Source: Candidatus Aenigmatarchaeota archaeon (GTDB lineage: Archaea > Aenigmatarchaeota > Aenigmatarchaeia > QMZP01 > QMZT01). From it: a stretch of 23,101 nt of DNA. The position numbers and the translations under genes are program-made. The notes beneath the pieces are model-generated. The model saw only the letters and a list, made by a program, of their open reading frames with translations. It ran no database searches and had not been told where the DNA came from. The stretch is taken from the NCBI GenBank assembly GCA_030634615.1, contig DAOWAL010000001.1:1-23101 (forward strand). Direction: 5' to 3'. Positions 15,601-23,101 of the stretch are shown here, in pieces; the stretch's first letter is position 1; every line of letters starts with the position of its first letter.

Positions 15601-18240
15601 ATCACAATTGAAATCATACTCTACATCAGCTTCGGTACATGTTCCTGCAGAAAGTATTGAATTTGGTATAACGGTTGCCTGATGTTTAAGGTCTGCCGCC
15701 ATTGCGTTGTGAACTGTTACATATAATGATGCAGATGTCTGATTACCCAGTTCTGTTTCTATTCTTGAAGGAGTTGTTGAAACTATCTCAAGCCAAGGAT
15801 TTGTATCGGCAACATCTGCTACAGGTATTACCATTGGAAATGTTACGAGCGACCCCTGTATGGAAAATAGCACTGACAATGATGAAGCAGAATAACTGGT
15901 TAAATCAAATTGTGTATTTGCACACTCATAAAAGTCCCTGTTAGCAGTTGATGATACCTTTACACACGTCAATGGCTGGTCTGATTTACTTGCATAATTG
16001 TAAAGGAATGACGGACTTGTTCCAACCATTTCAGGGTGTTGAACAAAGAGTTTAATGTTAACAGAATTCACTTCACCCGAAGACAATGTATCAGGCTGAA
16101 CAGCATACACCTGCATGTGAGGATCGGGTATCTGAAGGTATATTTTCTGTGAATTTGTGTAGTATGTATCATCAATAGAATACTTTATTATCACAAGATT
16201 TTTCATTGTGTCACAAAGTTCAGCTGCTGTTATCGTACATGTAAGAATGTTACTTGATTTTGTGCATTCATTATCTATATATGTTGTTCCGTCTATTGTG
16301 TACTTGAAATCTGAAACAGATAATAAATCTATATTTTCAGCTTTTATTCTCACCTCGGCAGAACTGTCTGTTACACAATCCACTGGTGAAGATGTTGAAG
16401 TAATTGTGAATGCTGGTTCTGGTGGAGGTGGCATTATTTCAAAGAATGTTTTTGCAGTCAACTGCTTTGGTGCACCTTCCATAAATCCGTCTAATCTAAA
16501 TGAAAGATCATTGACACCGTCTGAAGTGCTAGGTATTACAAGTGGAACCGTGCACTTGTAATATTTTATGTTTGAATACGATGACTCAAGAGTACATGTG
16601 GCAGCAGAGAAACTGTTACTGAGATATTTATAATTGAAATCATCTTCCTGGAATGTTATTGTGTCAGGATAATTAACATGAAGTAAGACACTAACATCAG
16701 TTGTCTCTCCTGCTTCGACAGTTTGTGGTGTTACTGTGTCTATTCCCATGCTTGGAGGAGGAAATGTCACAAAAACCGGAGCAGGTTGCGCCAATGTTTC
16801 TATTTCACCGTACGTGAATTTTACTGTAACTTCCAGATGTTCCTGTAAAAGTGAACACACTTCATCACCATCTATTGTACATGAATATGTGTGACCTGAA
16901 GATGTGCAATCTAAATCATTGAAATTAGTATTGTCAAACGTGTAGTATGTTTCAGGTGCCTGACTTATTGGATCATTCACCTGTAATTGGATTGTTACTT
17001 CTGAATCTATTCCGCAATCAAATGGTGCTGGCAGTAATGAATTAACAATAAGCTTTGGTGTCGCAGGAACAAGTGTTATTGGGAAACTCCCGGATAATTT
17101 TACGCCGCCAAGATAGTTGAAATTCACGCTTATTGTAGATGTTCCCGGTCCGTTGCAGACAGGGAAATTGACTACAGGTATTGTACAGTCATAATAATAT
17201 GTGTTATCGTCGGAATTTTCCGTATCAATTGTACATATTATAGAACCTTCAGTTGACTGCACTCCGTCAATCTTGTAATAATATGACTGGTAATTTCCAA
17301 TATTGCTTGCGTTCTCAACATGGAGTCTTACTGTTATTACATCATCGCTTCCACATGTAACGACCTGAGGAGACCATGTTTCAGCAACAATTGTTGCTCC
17401 ACCAGATGTTGGCGGTCCGGCCTCGGTTGAGTAGAATGTAATAGGACTGCTTATTTTCCCATTACCGGCAAAAATAAAATCCCATGTCCTGAGGCTTTCT
17501 GTAAAAGTATTTTCATCAACTGATGTTGGATGGAAAAGTGGCACTGTTGTTCCCGATGGATCAATTTCACCATCATTCCCAGCCAGATCGTGTATTTTTG
17601 TAACAGAACTTCCGCTAACAGTCTCTATAACAGAATGATCAACGTTATCCGATGGAATCGCGTTGTAGTTTTCTATGTAGTCTCTAACTGTTTCAGCAGC
17701 AACACCATCATTGAGATATATGTTAAGCTTATCGGCATTGTGAATTTCGTGATAGAAGTTCTTTATGCCTGTTTTTGTTATCTTATTCCAGCTACCTATC
17801 CAGACCTCCTTTCCTGAAATATCAAGTTTTGCAAATGTAAGGAAATTACCAATATTGTCTGAACTTATATCATCCCATCTATACGTTTCATCAAAAGATA
17901 TGCTTCCTGTTCCCTCGTTTACAGATATTACAGGTTCTATTCCATTCTGTATACATTCAGAAGGATCTAATGCTTTACACCTGAAAAGGTATATTTTCTT
18001 TATATCATAGCTTGGGTTTTTACTTGAAAATTTTATTTCCATGTATTGGTAGTTCTGCTGGTATTCGTCCACAAATTCACTATTAACAAAATCTGAAAAA
18101 TCGAGCATTGAAGTAGTTACTTCATCTCCACCTGTAAGGAATATCCCGACATGAAGTGCTGAAGCAACTGGTATGGACAAGAGTAAATAAGTGCACCCAA
18201 CTGCAAATATTTGGAGTACTAATAATTCTAGTCTGTTCAT
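12640..18240 (-). CDS. giant secreted/membrane surface protein with tandem Ig-like repeats and Cys-rich modules
   Basis: This 1866-residue protein begins with a signal peptide (MNRLELLVLQ... to VASA, about residues 1-28). An unrecognised globular region follows to about 280. Next come about nine Ig-like modules of roughly 105 residues (about 285-1355), most opening with a strand, S-x-x-P and a Cys (for example SLLPAPFDCGIDSEVTIQLQ) and holding a second Cys pair. A hydrophobic helix FFKWIVLFLAYCGVC (about 1375-1390) follows, then two Cys-rich modules each ending CCC-F/Y, an acidic Asp/Thr/Gly linker, a second hydrophobic helix (LLKVVVGAAAAVGLYI) and a helical C-terminal part with a short beta-domain. 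It is the last gene of a surface operon; its ATG is 2 nt after the preceding TAG. The ORF extends further upstream, but this start gives the signal peptide. A role in adhesion or the cell envelope is inferred. Confidence 0.8.
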   Translation of the reverse strand: MNRLELLVLQIFAVGCTYLLLSIPVASALHVGIFLTGGDEVTTSMLDFSDFVNSEFVDEYQQNYQYMEIKFSSKNPSYDIKKIYLFRCKALDPSECIQNGIEPVISVNEGTGSISFDETYRWDDISSDNIGNFLTFAKLDISGKEVWIGSWNKITKTGIKNFYHEIHNADKLNIYLNDGVAAETVRDYIENYNAIPSDNVDHSVIETVSGSSVTKIHDLAGNDGEIDPSGTTVPLFHPTSVDENTFTESLRTWDFIFAGNGKISSPITFYSTEAGPPTSGGATIVAETWSPQVVTCGSDDVITVRLHVENASNIGNYQSYYYKIDGVQSTEGSIICTIDTENSDDNTYYYDCTIPVVNFPVCNGPGTSTISVNFNYLGGVKLSGSFPITLVPATPKLIVNSLLPAPFDCGIDSEVTIQLQVNDPISQAPETYYTFDNTNFNDLDCTSSGHTYSCTIDGDEVCSLLQEHLEVTVKFTYGEIETLAQPAPVFVTFPPPSMGIDTVTPQTVEAGETTDVSVLLHVNYPDTITFQEDDFNYKYLSNSFSAATCTLESSYSNIKYYKCTVPLVIPSTSDGVNDLSFRLDGFMEGAPKQLTAKTFFEIMPPPPEPAFTITSTSSPVDCVTDSSAEVRIKAENIDLLSVSDFKYTIDGTTYIDNECTKSSNILTCTITAAELCDTMKNLVIIKYSIDDTYYTNSQKIYLQIPDPHMQVYAVQPDTLSSGEVNSVNIKLFVQHPEMVGTSPSFLYNYASKSDQPLTCVKVSSTANRDFYECANTQFDLTSYSASSLSVLFSIQGSLVTFPMVIPVADVADTNPWLEIVSTTPSRIETELGNQTSASLYVTVHNAMAADLKHQATVIPNSILSAGTCTEADVEYDFNCDVTIRMPANADPGANSVTLSLRMSNGKNYDFSNTTNVYAISDDTQLEIQSISPDNLYCGGQTQQNQNTVRVTARSKILTDFEIIEEVISFNGRTIPGSSRYCTAKGQAITCNIPTDKLMAAVTCDSGDLAPGEGSHFYTFDLTLLVKAGGNSEMLSGFGDISVTARPLEPYLEILDNDVVSGALQSPINCLIGQSIKLGDSGYVRIMYADLLHPEPKEDDLMWSFRLDAQDDQGKLTKGMGVSPTGNSTICKLINHQKVGVHRIEDYQCSLYTSVAMFQRCEYGEGQIILTATAAGKKAEGIIDTRIVRDDSKYQIDMDILTSPEKTIECQIQGVYGKGVKCSLASSSNQNITIRLYNANPDVELSDINLYDFDVLLTNSGVLEPRTLGNCRKSAKEGHKYICPFQIGPTMKLPDTDKYEVTNDSTQTFDPISLGQVNLTVYVKYANGLAKKTISKLDGSMTIQPKKSDAMINAEKMMADMMEKFNSFKDFFKWIVLFLAYCGVCSIGNKLITSLDNAADKKSGCDTKTATENVKTDDKDHDCNAACKETGRDGGFCLDSCDQEDQLEFDCGTGNKCCCFKPDDKKDESQDETVKTCSELCSEDGYTISKCLVGTCADWIAGPANLDKIIDKKEVSGCISNQCCCYSGSASNSPQSSTDYQIETTKIGFDGDEDTTNGDGDNGDTGEKTTTTSGAECEGGWGWLLKVVVGAAAAVGLYISIKEIFNLGVDDLDEGEEKDELTEYLEKGLAWGFATCVMPRIIGEMFSGEEKKNVFNGIASVGKTAGNVCDDLFKLMPHLMALIEFYISYMQFEMCMEMVQQQVKTTAYATSQLDDANQWKSGTQSSAALMTNMMGCFSTFTRSMSRLTNTLVSMEAILGNIGSGGYTSIVYYHNGIEIQEKDIYGPGTFKVRGRNLCKSNSGATRIRITKCDGKRQIDDSSPCPGNINEEYNLNDCAEGDSFNVYISGTKSGIRNQNFIYHDSKKLV
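12649..12655 (+). terminator. T-tract terminator after the DUF357 gene
   Basis: Seven T residues lie 6 nt past the DUF357 stop, inside the 3' end of the convergent surface protein gene. Confidence 0.4.
13666..13977 (-). repeat. two tandem Cys-rich modules ending in CCC-F/Y inside the giant protein
   Basis: Module 1 (13977-13864) has the Cys spacing C-x3-C-x9-C-x3-C-x9-C-x5-CCC-F. Module 2 (13815-13666) has C-x3-C-x9-C-x4-C-x21-C-x4-CCC-Y. Each has eight Cys in the same order, so they are repeats of one small disulphide-type fold that resembles eukaryotic defensin-like knots in spacing only. They lie between the two hydrophobic helices of the protein. Confidence 0.75.
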
Positions 18241-18242
18241 AT

Positions 18243-20141
18243 CTAACACGTTAGTTCTGTAGTACTTACCGGTGTTTCCCATCCACAGTGGACAATTAAT
18301 ACATCGTTCATCTGATCTGCTTCAGATGGATCTATGCCAGGTTCATCTATATCAGATGCGTCTGTTTTTGTAACAACAGGGAGATAAACGTAAAGATTCT
18401 CTTCATTTTCACCAAGCACTATCGATGTATTGATGTAACCGACAGGAATGCCACTTTCTTCTTCTGACACGGTTGCTGTAATGAAATATTCTATTGGTTG
18501 CATACCATATGTTTCAACTTCAAAAGCTATATTACCATCGTTATCATAGTTTGTGTAAAGAAGTGCAGAATCCTCGTTTGTGAAATAGTTAGGTGTTTTC
18601 GGCGACATTGAAAGGAATACAATATAATTATCATTGAAATTGTCTTCTGTCAGTTCCTCTGGACTACCAACTACTGAATAAGCAACATATTTACCATCGC
18701 TATCATCGCCCCCATCATCAGTTGCCCGTGTATCAAGACCCCTGAAATGTATGGTTGTATTGTCCGCTATTTTTTCAAGCGTTATTGGTTTGTCTGCAAT
18801 ATCATCTGACCTGTAAAGATCACCAAAGCTCCTGTAACCTTGTTTGTAAACATGAAGTTCGCTCACCATACACGGTATCTTTCCTTCAACAACACCATTG
18901 CTGTCAGTTACTCCTATGTCACATATGTAGAACCCCACATCAGCACCCTCTACTGCGTCATCAGTTGAATTTTTAACTGTTATCTTTGCATTACATTCTG
19001 CTTCGAGTTCACATATTTTTGAATATTCAGATTCTTTACCAAATTCTGCAGTACAGTTACCAGGTTGTGTGTTTTCTATATCGACCATGACAGCAAAGTT
19101 GAACCACTGATTCAGCAGTGGATCTTCAACCATTATAATAACAGGATAACGGAAAGTGTATGCAACTGAGTATGGACCCATGCACAGAGGTATGAGTGGT
19201 ATTATAGGTTTTGGTAATATTCTCAGTGGATCGGGTGAAAACATGAAATGCTTGTCTATCTCTTCATTCCATTGTGGAGGATACGCGAATGCAACTTCCA
19301 TGTCAGAATAGCTTTTACCGCCAACCTGATTTATTGGATAGAATGGGTTTTCAGCAAGTTTTAGAGCATCTGTGTTCCATACAACATGTGATATTGTGTA
19401 TTCTATTACCCCTTTAATACCAGGGAGCAATTGCTTCCTTGTCTTGAACAGATAATTTCCACATCCCATCTGCATGCCTGCAACAGGTACCCAGTTCTCA
19501 TGCTCAGGATTAGAATGCATCATAGAAACGAGTGTTACTGTTTCAAAGAATCTTGCACTCTTTGCATCGTTGACAAAATTATTGGAAAAATCTAAAACAT
19601 CGTAAAGTTTTGTCGGGACAGATATTTCATACGGCTGTTGTATTTCATAATCTTCAACTTCTGTTGGGAGGTAAATCTTTATGTTTACCCTGTCTTTGAT
19701 TATGTCGACTTCATAATTAGTATCGCTGAAATCGAATTTAACATTCTTCCCATAGAATTCCATTTCATTCTCAAGATTTGCTCTCATGTAAGCAAGTACA
19801 CCTTTTCCTATTTCATCAGAGACCTTAGGAACATTTGTTTCACCACATGCAAGCCAGACTGATGTATCGAACATGCCAAACTCAACAGACATATCAGGGC
19901 GGGCAACCCCACCTTGGTTGTAAAGAAGTGTCATGTGATCTTTGACACCGGCACGAATTAGGTTTATAACAGAATCCTTTATTGTTTTTCCCTCTTCAGG
20001 TATCCCCGATGTATCAGGCGGGGTAATAACCGCACTACGGGAAGCAATAACAATAGCAACGATTGCTATTATAATCAAAGAAATGATAACAATAAATTCC
20101 ATTTGTCCTTTCTTGCCCGAGCTCATATAATTATATTTCAT
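18243..20141 (-). CDS. large pilin-like surface protein with type IV pilin N-terminus
   Basis: This 632-residue protein starts with a short basic leader SSGKKG and then QMEFIVIISLIIIAIVAIV, a textbook class III-type prepilin site (cut between Gly and Gln, Glu at +3) with its hydrophobic helix (about residues 14-35). The large outer domain has scattered Cys pairs and, at about 400-470, a carboxypeptidase-regulatory-like beta sandwich (AKITVKNSTDDAVEGADVGF...GVTDSNGVVEGKI). Acidic linkers follow, and it ends in a conserved-looking CGWETP segment. Its size is far above that of normal pilins, so it may be a tip adhesin or minor pilin. Met6 (ATG 20126) is an equally good start: a TATA-like GTATATATAAAGG lies just upstream, in the end of the previous gene. 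The next gene starts 2 nt after its TAG. Confidence 0.75.
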   Translation of the reverse strand: MKYNYMSSGKKGQMEFIVIISLIIIAIVAIVIASRSAVITPPDTSGIPEEGKTIKDSVINLIRAGVKDHMTLLYNQGGVARPDMSVEFGMFDTSVWLACGETNVPKVSDEIGKGVLAYMRANLENEMEFYGKNVKFDFSDTNYEVDIIKDRVNIKIYLPTEVEDYEIQQPYEISVPTKLYDVLDFSNNFVNDAKSARFFETVTLVSMMHSNPEHENWVPVAGMQMGCGNYLFKTRKQLLPGIKGVIEYTISHVVWNTDALKLAENPFYPINQVGGKSYSDMEVAFAYPPQWNEEIDKHFMFSPDPLRILPKPIIPLIPLCMGPYSVAYTFRYPVIIMVEDPLLNQWFNFAVMVDIENTQPGNCTAEFGKESEYSKICELEAECNAKITVKNSTDDAVEGADVGFYICDIGVTDSNGVVEGKIPCMVSELHVYKQGYRSFGDLYRSDDIADKPITLEKIADNTTIHFRGLDTRATDDGGDDSDGKYVAYSVVGSPEELTEDNFNDNYIVFLSMSPKTPNYFTNEDSALLYTNYDNDGNIAFEVETYGMQPIEYFITATVSEEESGIPVGYINTSIVLGENEENLYVYLPVVTKTDASDIDEPGIDPSEADQMNDVLIVHCGWETPVSTTELTC

Positions 20142-20157
20142 GTTATCACTTATATCC

Positions 20158-20168
20158 TTTATATATAC
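20158..20168 (-). promoter_or_regulatory. possible internal promoter for the pilin-like surface gene
   Basis: The minus-strand stretch GTATATATAAAGG overlaps the stop of the upstream gene. It is a strong TATA-like box about 20-36 nt from the two possible start codons (20141 and 20126), so the downstream two genes may also be transcribed separately from the first. Confidence 0.35.
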
Positions 20169-22531
20169 TATGAACAGGGGCTGTTTACGTATTCTAAATT
20201 GTAATCCAAAGACTTATCTTCATAATTGAGGGTGAACGTATACGTTTCCGATAGGTCATTACTTGGGTCTGTTCCAAGCAGTGCATCTGTTTTTGTAGGA
20301 CCATAAGTACCTTTCAGTTCACCGAATATCAACGTTTTGAAATGTGTATCTGAACTGATATCAAGCTCTGAAACAAACCCTTCCGTCTGGTTGAGCTTTT
20401 CAAAGTCGTAATCTATGGTTATTTCATCGCCTGAGCATATGTCATCCCCGTTTGCAAGGACACCTGTCCTGTCAGATAGGAATATCAGTTTCACTGTCCT
20501 GTAATCGCCATATGTTATGTTGTAAAGTGCTGCATTGGTTGAAATACTGACTGAAAGACTTTCCATCGTGGCCGACAACTTTTCAGTATACTCCGACATT
20601 ATGTTGGATGCTGTCAGCTGGAGGTTCATCCTCTCCATAGATAACGCCATGTCCTTTTGAGCCTGATTGTATGTGTCGATCAATAGTAACAAATGTACAA
20701 AAGTGAGAATTTTATCAATTGCTTTCATTATACCACTATCCAATATCTTGCACGCGACATCGCCCACAGATTTAAATACAACACGAAGCACAACACAAAT
20801 CCATAATCTTAGATCACTATATTGTTCCCACATGATCTCGGCTCTGCAGCTTGCAAAATGGTCTCCCATCATTTCAAGTAAGGTAGGAATTTTTATTTCT
20901 GCTACTATAGCCCCATCTTCGAAATCCTCAAGCTTCTGTATTTCATCCTCTACCTCTTTCATAGCTTTACCTGATACACATTCTAACATCTTTGGGCCAT
21001 TACCAACAAGGAGCTCATATGCAAAGTTAAATATCTTTAAAATTTTTGGAAACAGTTTTGTCCCCTCCTCGCCCCATATATATTTCTCTCCAAGATCATG
21101 AACTCCTTTTTTGAACCCCTTTTCCTCAAGTGTATTGACAATATCTCCTATTTTACAACATTTTCTCAACATATTTATCCAATCCCACACTTTGGCATAC
21201 GTTTCACTGCTTGTGAAATTAGTAATCCATTCGAAATGTTTGACATCTTTTTTGAGAACCTTTATTGTGTTTATGAGTTCCTGTATCATCTTACCTTCCA
21301 TTACAAAGGTTTCAGAATCTGAAACATTCGTGTAGTAGTTTATGTATTTGAGGTCGAAAAAGGCTGTAACTTTTCTTGTCATGCTGGTTGTTTCGCCTTT
21401 GTTTGCAGGGAGTTCAACGTTTGCTAAAGGTACGAAAGTAGAGCACTTATATTTGTTGTATGCGAGTTTTTTGCAGTAAGCTGTTGTTATTTCTCCATTA
21501 TCCAGCATGTATCTTGTTTCAAAAACTTCTATTTTCTGCGGAACATTACCTGTTATTGTAACTGTTATGTTCTGTTGTGGTTCCAAAGGGATACATAGTC
21601 CTTCTTCACTCACTATCTGACATTCAATATCATCCAGTCCAGTTACTCTCAGAGATAGATCAAGAGGTTCAGAAATAAATGATGTCGTAAAATCACTGGA
21701 AAGTTCATAATCACCGTTTTTGGCTGTTATTGAAACAAACGCGTCTTTAGTTACATCACACTCTGTAAATGCATTATTGGATACTGTCAATTCACAAATG
21801 TAGATTTTTTCTATACCATTACCTTGCCTTTCAAGTAGTTCTTCGCAGTTTATTAGACCACCACCATAGCTCACACCGTTAAGAGAGAATGACCAAGAAA
21901 TGTCACCGGAAAGTTTTTCTGCATGTTCAATTAAAACAGGAACATCAAACTCACTTCCGGTAAGACAGTTTATTTGAGGTACTGGGTATGGCGGACTTGC
22001 GACATTGAAGTTTATTTCCATATGTGGTTCAGTCCCCGCCTTTGTGATTATAATATCTTTTTCAGCTGTTACCTTTGCTTCCCTGTTAACATACGAAATG
22101 CCAAGTGTGAGATAGAAGTCGTTTTTTATTTGCTCAAAGGGGCATGAAGGCATAAGTGATAACATTTCCTTTACCTTAATTCTGCAATTTATTTCCTGAT
22201 TACTGAGAACGTTTTCAAAGGGGAAACATGAAACAGCAGACGTAATGTTATAATATATACCAGTCGACTTGTCTTCGACAAGTGCATCAACCGTATCTAT
22301 ATCGAATTCCGGTATGTTATCAACGTAAGCACGGAATGTCATGTAACCACCAGTGTCACAGTCTATTGGTTCAAGTTCGTCTATTATTTTCAATACCGGT
22401 TCTATTACAAACTTTGCACTATCTGTATTGAAAACTTCACCAACAGTGTAAGCAGAAACAAATATTATGGACATTATCAGATAGCATGAGAAAAACACGG
22501 AAAAAAGGACAAACGCTTGCTTTATATTCAT
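20168..22531 (-). CDS. secreted/membrane surface protein with Ig-like modules and helical C-terminal half
   Basis: This 787-residue protein opens with a signal peptide (MNIKQAFVLFSVFFSCYLIM... to VSA, about residues 1-27). Three or four Ig-like modules follow (about 35-410) with the same opening as in the giant protein downstream (for example ELEPIDCDTGG, VPQINCLTGSEFDV, GLDDIECQ) and paired Cys. The second half is helical (about 415-670) with several Cys, a CCK pair, and hydrophobic stretches LRLWICVVLRVVF and ILTFVHLLLLID. A small beta-domain ends the chain at SPCS. The layout is a shorter version of the giant protein, so the two are probably distant paralogues. It is the first gene of the surface operon, 26 nt before the pilin-like gene. 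A TATA-like TTTAAAAT is centred about 27 nt before the ATG. Confidence 0.75.
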   Translation of the reverse strand: MNIKQAFVLFSVFFSCYLIMSIIFVSAYTVGEVFNTDSAKFVIEPVLKIIDELEPIDCDTGGYMTFRAYVDNIPEFDIDTVDALVEDKSTGIYYNITSAVSCFPFENVLSNQEINCRIKVKEMLSLMPSCPFEQIKNDFYLTLGISYVNREAKVTAEKDIIITKAGTEPHMEINFNVASPPYPVPQINCLTGSEFDVPVLIEHAEKLSGDISWSFSLNGVSYGGGLINCEELLERQGNGIEKIYICELTVSNNAFTECDVTKDAFVSITAKNGDYELSSDFTTSFISEPLDLSLRVTGLDDIECQIVSEEGLCIPLEPQQNITVTITGNVPQKIEVFETRYMLDNGEITTAYCKKLAYNKYKCSTFVPLANVELPANKGETTSMTRKVTAFFDLKYINYYTNVSDSETFVMEGKMIQELINTIKVLKKDVKHFEWITNFTSSETYAKVWDWINMLRKCCKIGDIVNTLEEKGFKKGVHDLGEKYIWGEEGTKLFPKILKIFNFAYELLVGNGPKMLECVSGKAMKEVEDEIQKLEDFEDGAIVAEIKIPTLLEMMGDHFASCRAEIMWEQYSDLRLWICVVLRVVFKSVGDVACKILDSGIMKAIDKILTFVHLLLLIDTYNQAQKDMALSMERMNLQLTASNIMSEYTEKLSATMESLSVSISTNAALYNITYGDYRTVKLIFLSDRTGVLANGDDICSGDEITIDYDFEKLNQTEGFVSELDISSDTHFKTLIFGELKGTYGPTKTDALLGTDPSNDLSETYTFTLNYEDKSLDYNLEYVNSPCS

Positions 22532-22554
22532 AGTTAATTATTTGCCGCAGGCTT

Positions 22555-22571
22555 ATTTTAAACTTATAAAT
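22555..22571. promoter_or_regulatory. back-to-back TATA boxes for two divergent genes
   Basis: On the minus strand TTTAAAAT (22562-22555) is centred about 27 nt before the ATG at 22531. On the plus strand TTATAAAT (22564-22571) is centred about 27 nt before the ATG at 22595. Both distances fit leaderless transcripts. Confidence 0.5.
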
Positions 22572-22594
22572 TTCATGTTCCACATTAATTAAAC

Positions 22595-23101
22595 ATGGCA
22601 AAGACAAAGAAACCTTCAAAGTCACTGGCAAAGAAATCGAAAAAAGAAAAATACGACAAGGACGCAGACGAGAAAAAAAGAGTGCAGATAATTAAAAAAT
22701 TCACAAAAGAGGTACTCAAAAAATACGGAGCTGTCATAAAATCCGTTGTATTATTCGGTTCAAGTGCCAGAGGATCATGGCACAGTGAAAGCGACATAGA
22801 CGTTTTTCTCATAGTTGATGATACCAAGCAGAAAATAACTCCAGCTATTAAAGAGCAGATGGAAGAGGAATTCGATGTCATTGCCAAAAAATTATCAGAT
22901 AAACTTTCTGTTCAGCAGCCATACCTTCTAACTGAATTCTGGAACATGGTAAGAATCGGTCATCCAATTGTTTTCAATTTCATCAGAGAAGGGGTACCTG
23001 TTTTTGACAAGGATATTTTCCTCCCAATTAAAAGACTCCTTCAGATGGGAGAAATAAAGCCATCCAAGGAAGCTGTGGAAAAATACATTGACAGAGCACC
23101 A
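22595..23101 (+). CDS. DNA polymerase beta-superfamily nucleotidyltransferase (3' end cut by window)
   Basis: The visible 169 codons start with a Lys-rich tail of about 30 residues (MAKTKKPSKSLAKKSKKEK) followed by a nucleotidyltransferase domain. The signature VVLFGSSARGSWHSESDIDVFLIV (about residues 53-76) has the GS...D-x-D catalytic pattern of the MNT/KNTase group. It transfers a nucleotide to an unknown acceptor. Similar small proteins act as toxin-antitoxin partners of HEPN proteins or in RNA or antibiotic modification. The stretch after residue 100 (YLLTEFWNMVRIGHPIVFNFIREG, split over two strands) is typical of the stand-alone archaeal members. A HEPN gene might follow past the edge, as is common for MNT genes, but this cannot be seen. 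Confidence 0.8.
   Translation, partial: MAKTKKPSKSLAKKSKKEKYDKDADEKKRVQIIKKFTKEVLKKYGAVIKSVVLFGSSARGSWHSESDIDVFLIVDDTKQKITPAIKEQMEEEFDVIAKKLSDKLSVQQPYLLTEFWNMVRIGHPIVFNFIREGVPVFDKDIFLPIKRLLQMGEIKPSKEAVEKYIDRAP

Noticed and set aside
20667..21101. 144-residue plus-strand open frame
   Set aside because: It is antisense to the helical half of the 787-residue surface protein; no motif or start signal supports it.
1..23101. tRNA, rRNA, CRISPR arrays, insertion sequences, integrase genes
   Set aside because: I looked through the intergenic gaps and found no tRNA-like folds, spaced direct repeats, transposase genes or terminal inverted repeats. Gaps are short and mostly explained by promoters.

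Overview
The window looks like the genome of an AT-rich archaeon. The grounds are a UbiA-type prenyltransferase and a (geranyl)geranyl diphosphate synthase of the kind used for ether lipids, a DUF357 protein, a KaiC-like ATPase, an archaeal type IV pilus ATPase and platform protein, class III-like prepilin signals, and TATA boxes about 26-28 nt upstream of many start codons (leaderless transcripts). The set of very large Cys-paired Ig-repeat surface proteins and the small genes packed tightly together suggest a DPANN-like lineage, but this placement is an impression and not proven. No rRNA, tRNA, CRISPR array, insertion sequence or origin was seen. All three stop codons are in normal use.

Layout. 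(1) 1-4047, minus strand: a type IV pilus / archaellum-like module. Two overlapping pilin-like genes are followed by the secretion ATPase TadA/GspE and the platform protein TadC, with the first codons of another gene at the left edge. The ATPase gene carries an in-frame TGA just before its His box. (2) 4236-7934, plus strand: two short operons driven by near-identical 53-nt promoters. The first holds a V4R-domain protein and a UbiA prenyltransferase. The second holds a winged-helix regulator, a second V4R protein and an enlarged FabH/KAS III-like condensing enzyme. (3) 7940-9725, minus strand: a single-domain KaiC-like ATPase and a prenyl diphosphate synthase. (4) 9791-12025, plus strand: a PEP synthase-like protein that has lost its catalytic His and Cys and its metal ligands. 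(5) 12032-12643: a small membrane protein and a divergent DUF357 protein. (6) 12640-22531, minus strand: a roughly 9.9-kb surface operon of three genes: a 787-aa Ig-like membrane protein, a 632-aa pilin-like protein, and an 1866-aa multi-Ig protein with two Cys-rich 'CCC' modules. (7) 22595 to the end: a nucleotidyltransferase cut by the window edge.

How the genes may work together. The promoter duplication ties the two V4R operons into one regulatory unit, with the adjacent winged-helix protein as the obvious candidate regulator. With a condensing enzyme, a prenyltransferase and a nearby prenyl donor synthase, this region could be a small, undescribed prenyl-lipid or prenylated-acyl pathway with its own ligand-sensing control (inference). 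The pilus ATPase/platform module and the surface operon may build a shared cell-surface structure, because both contain pilin-type signal sequences (inference).
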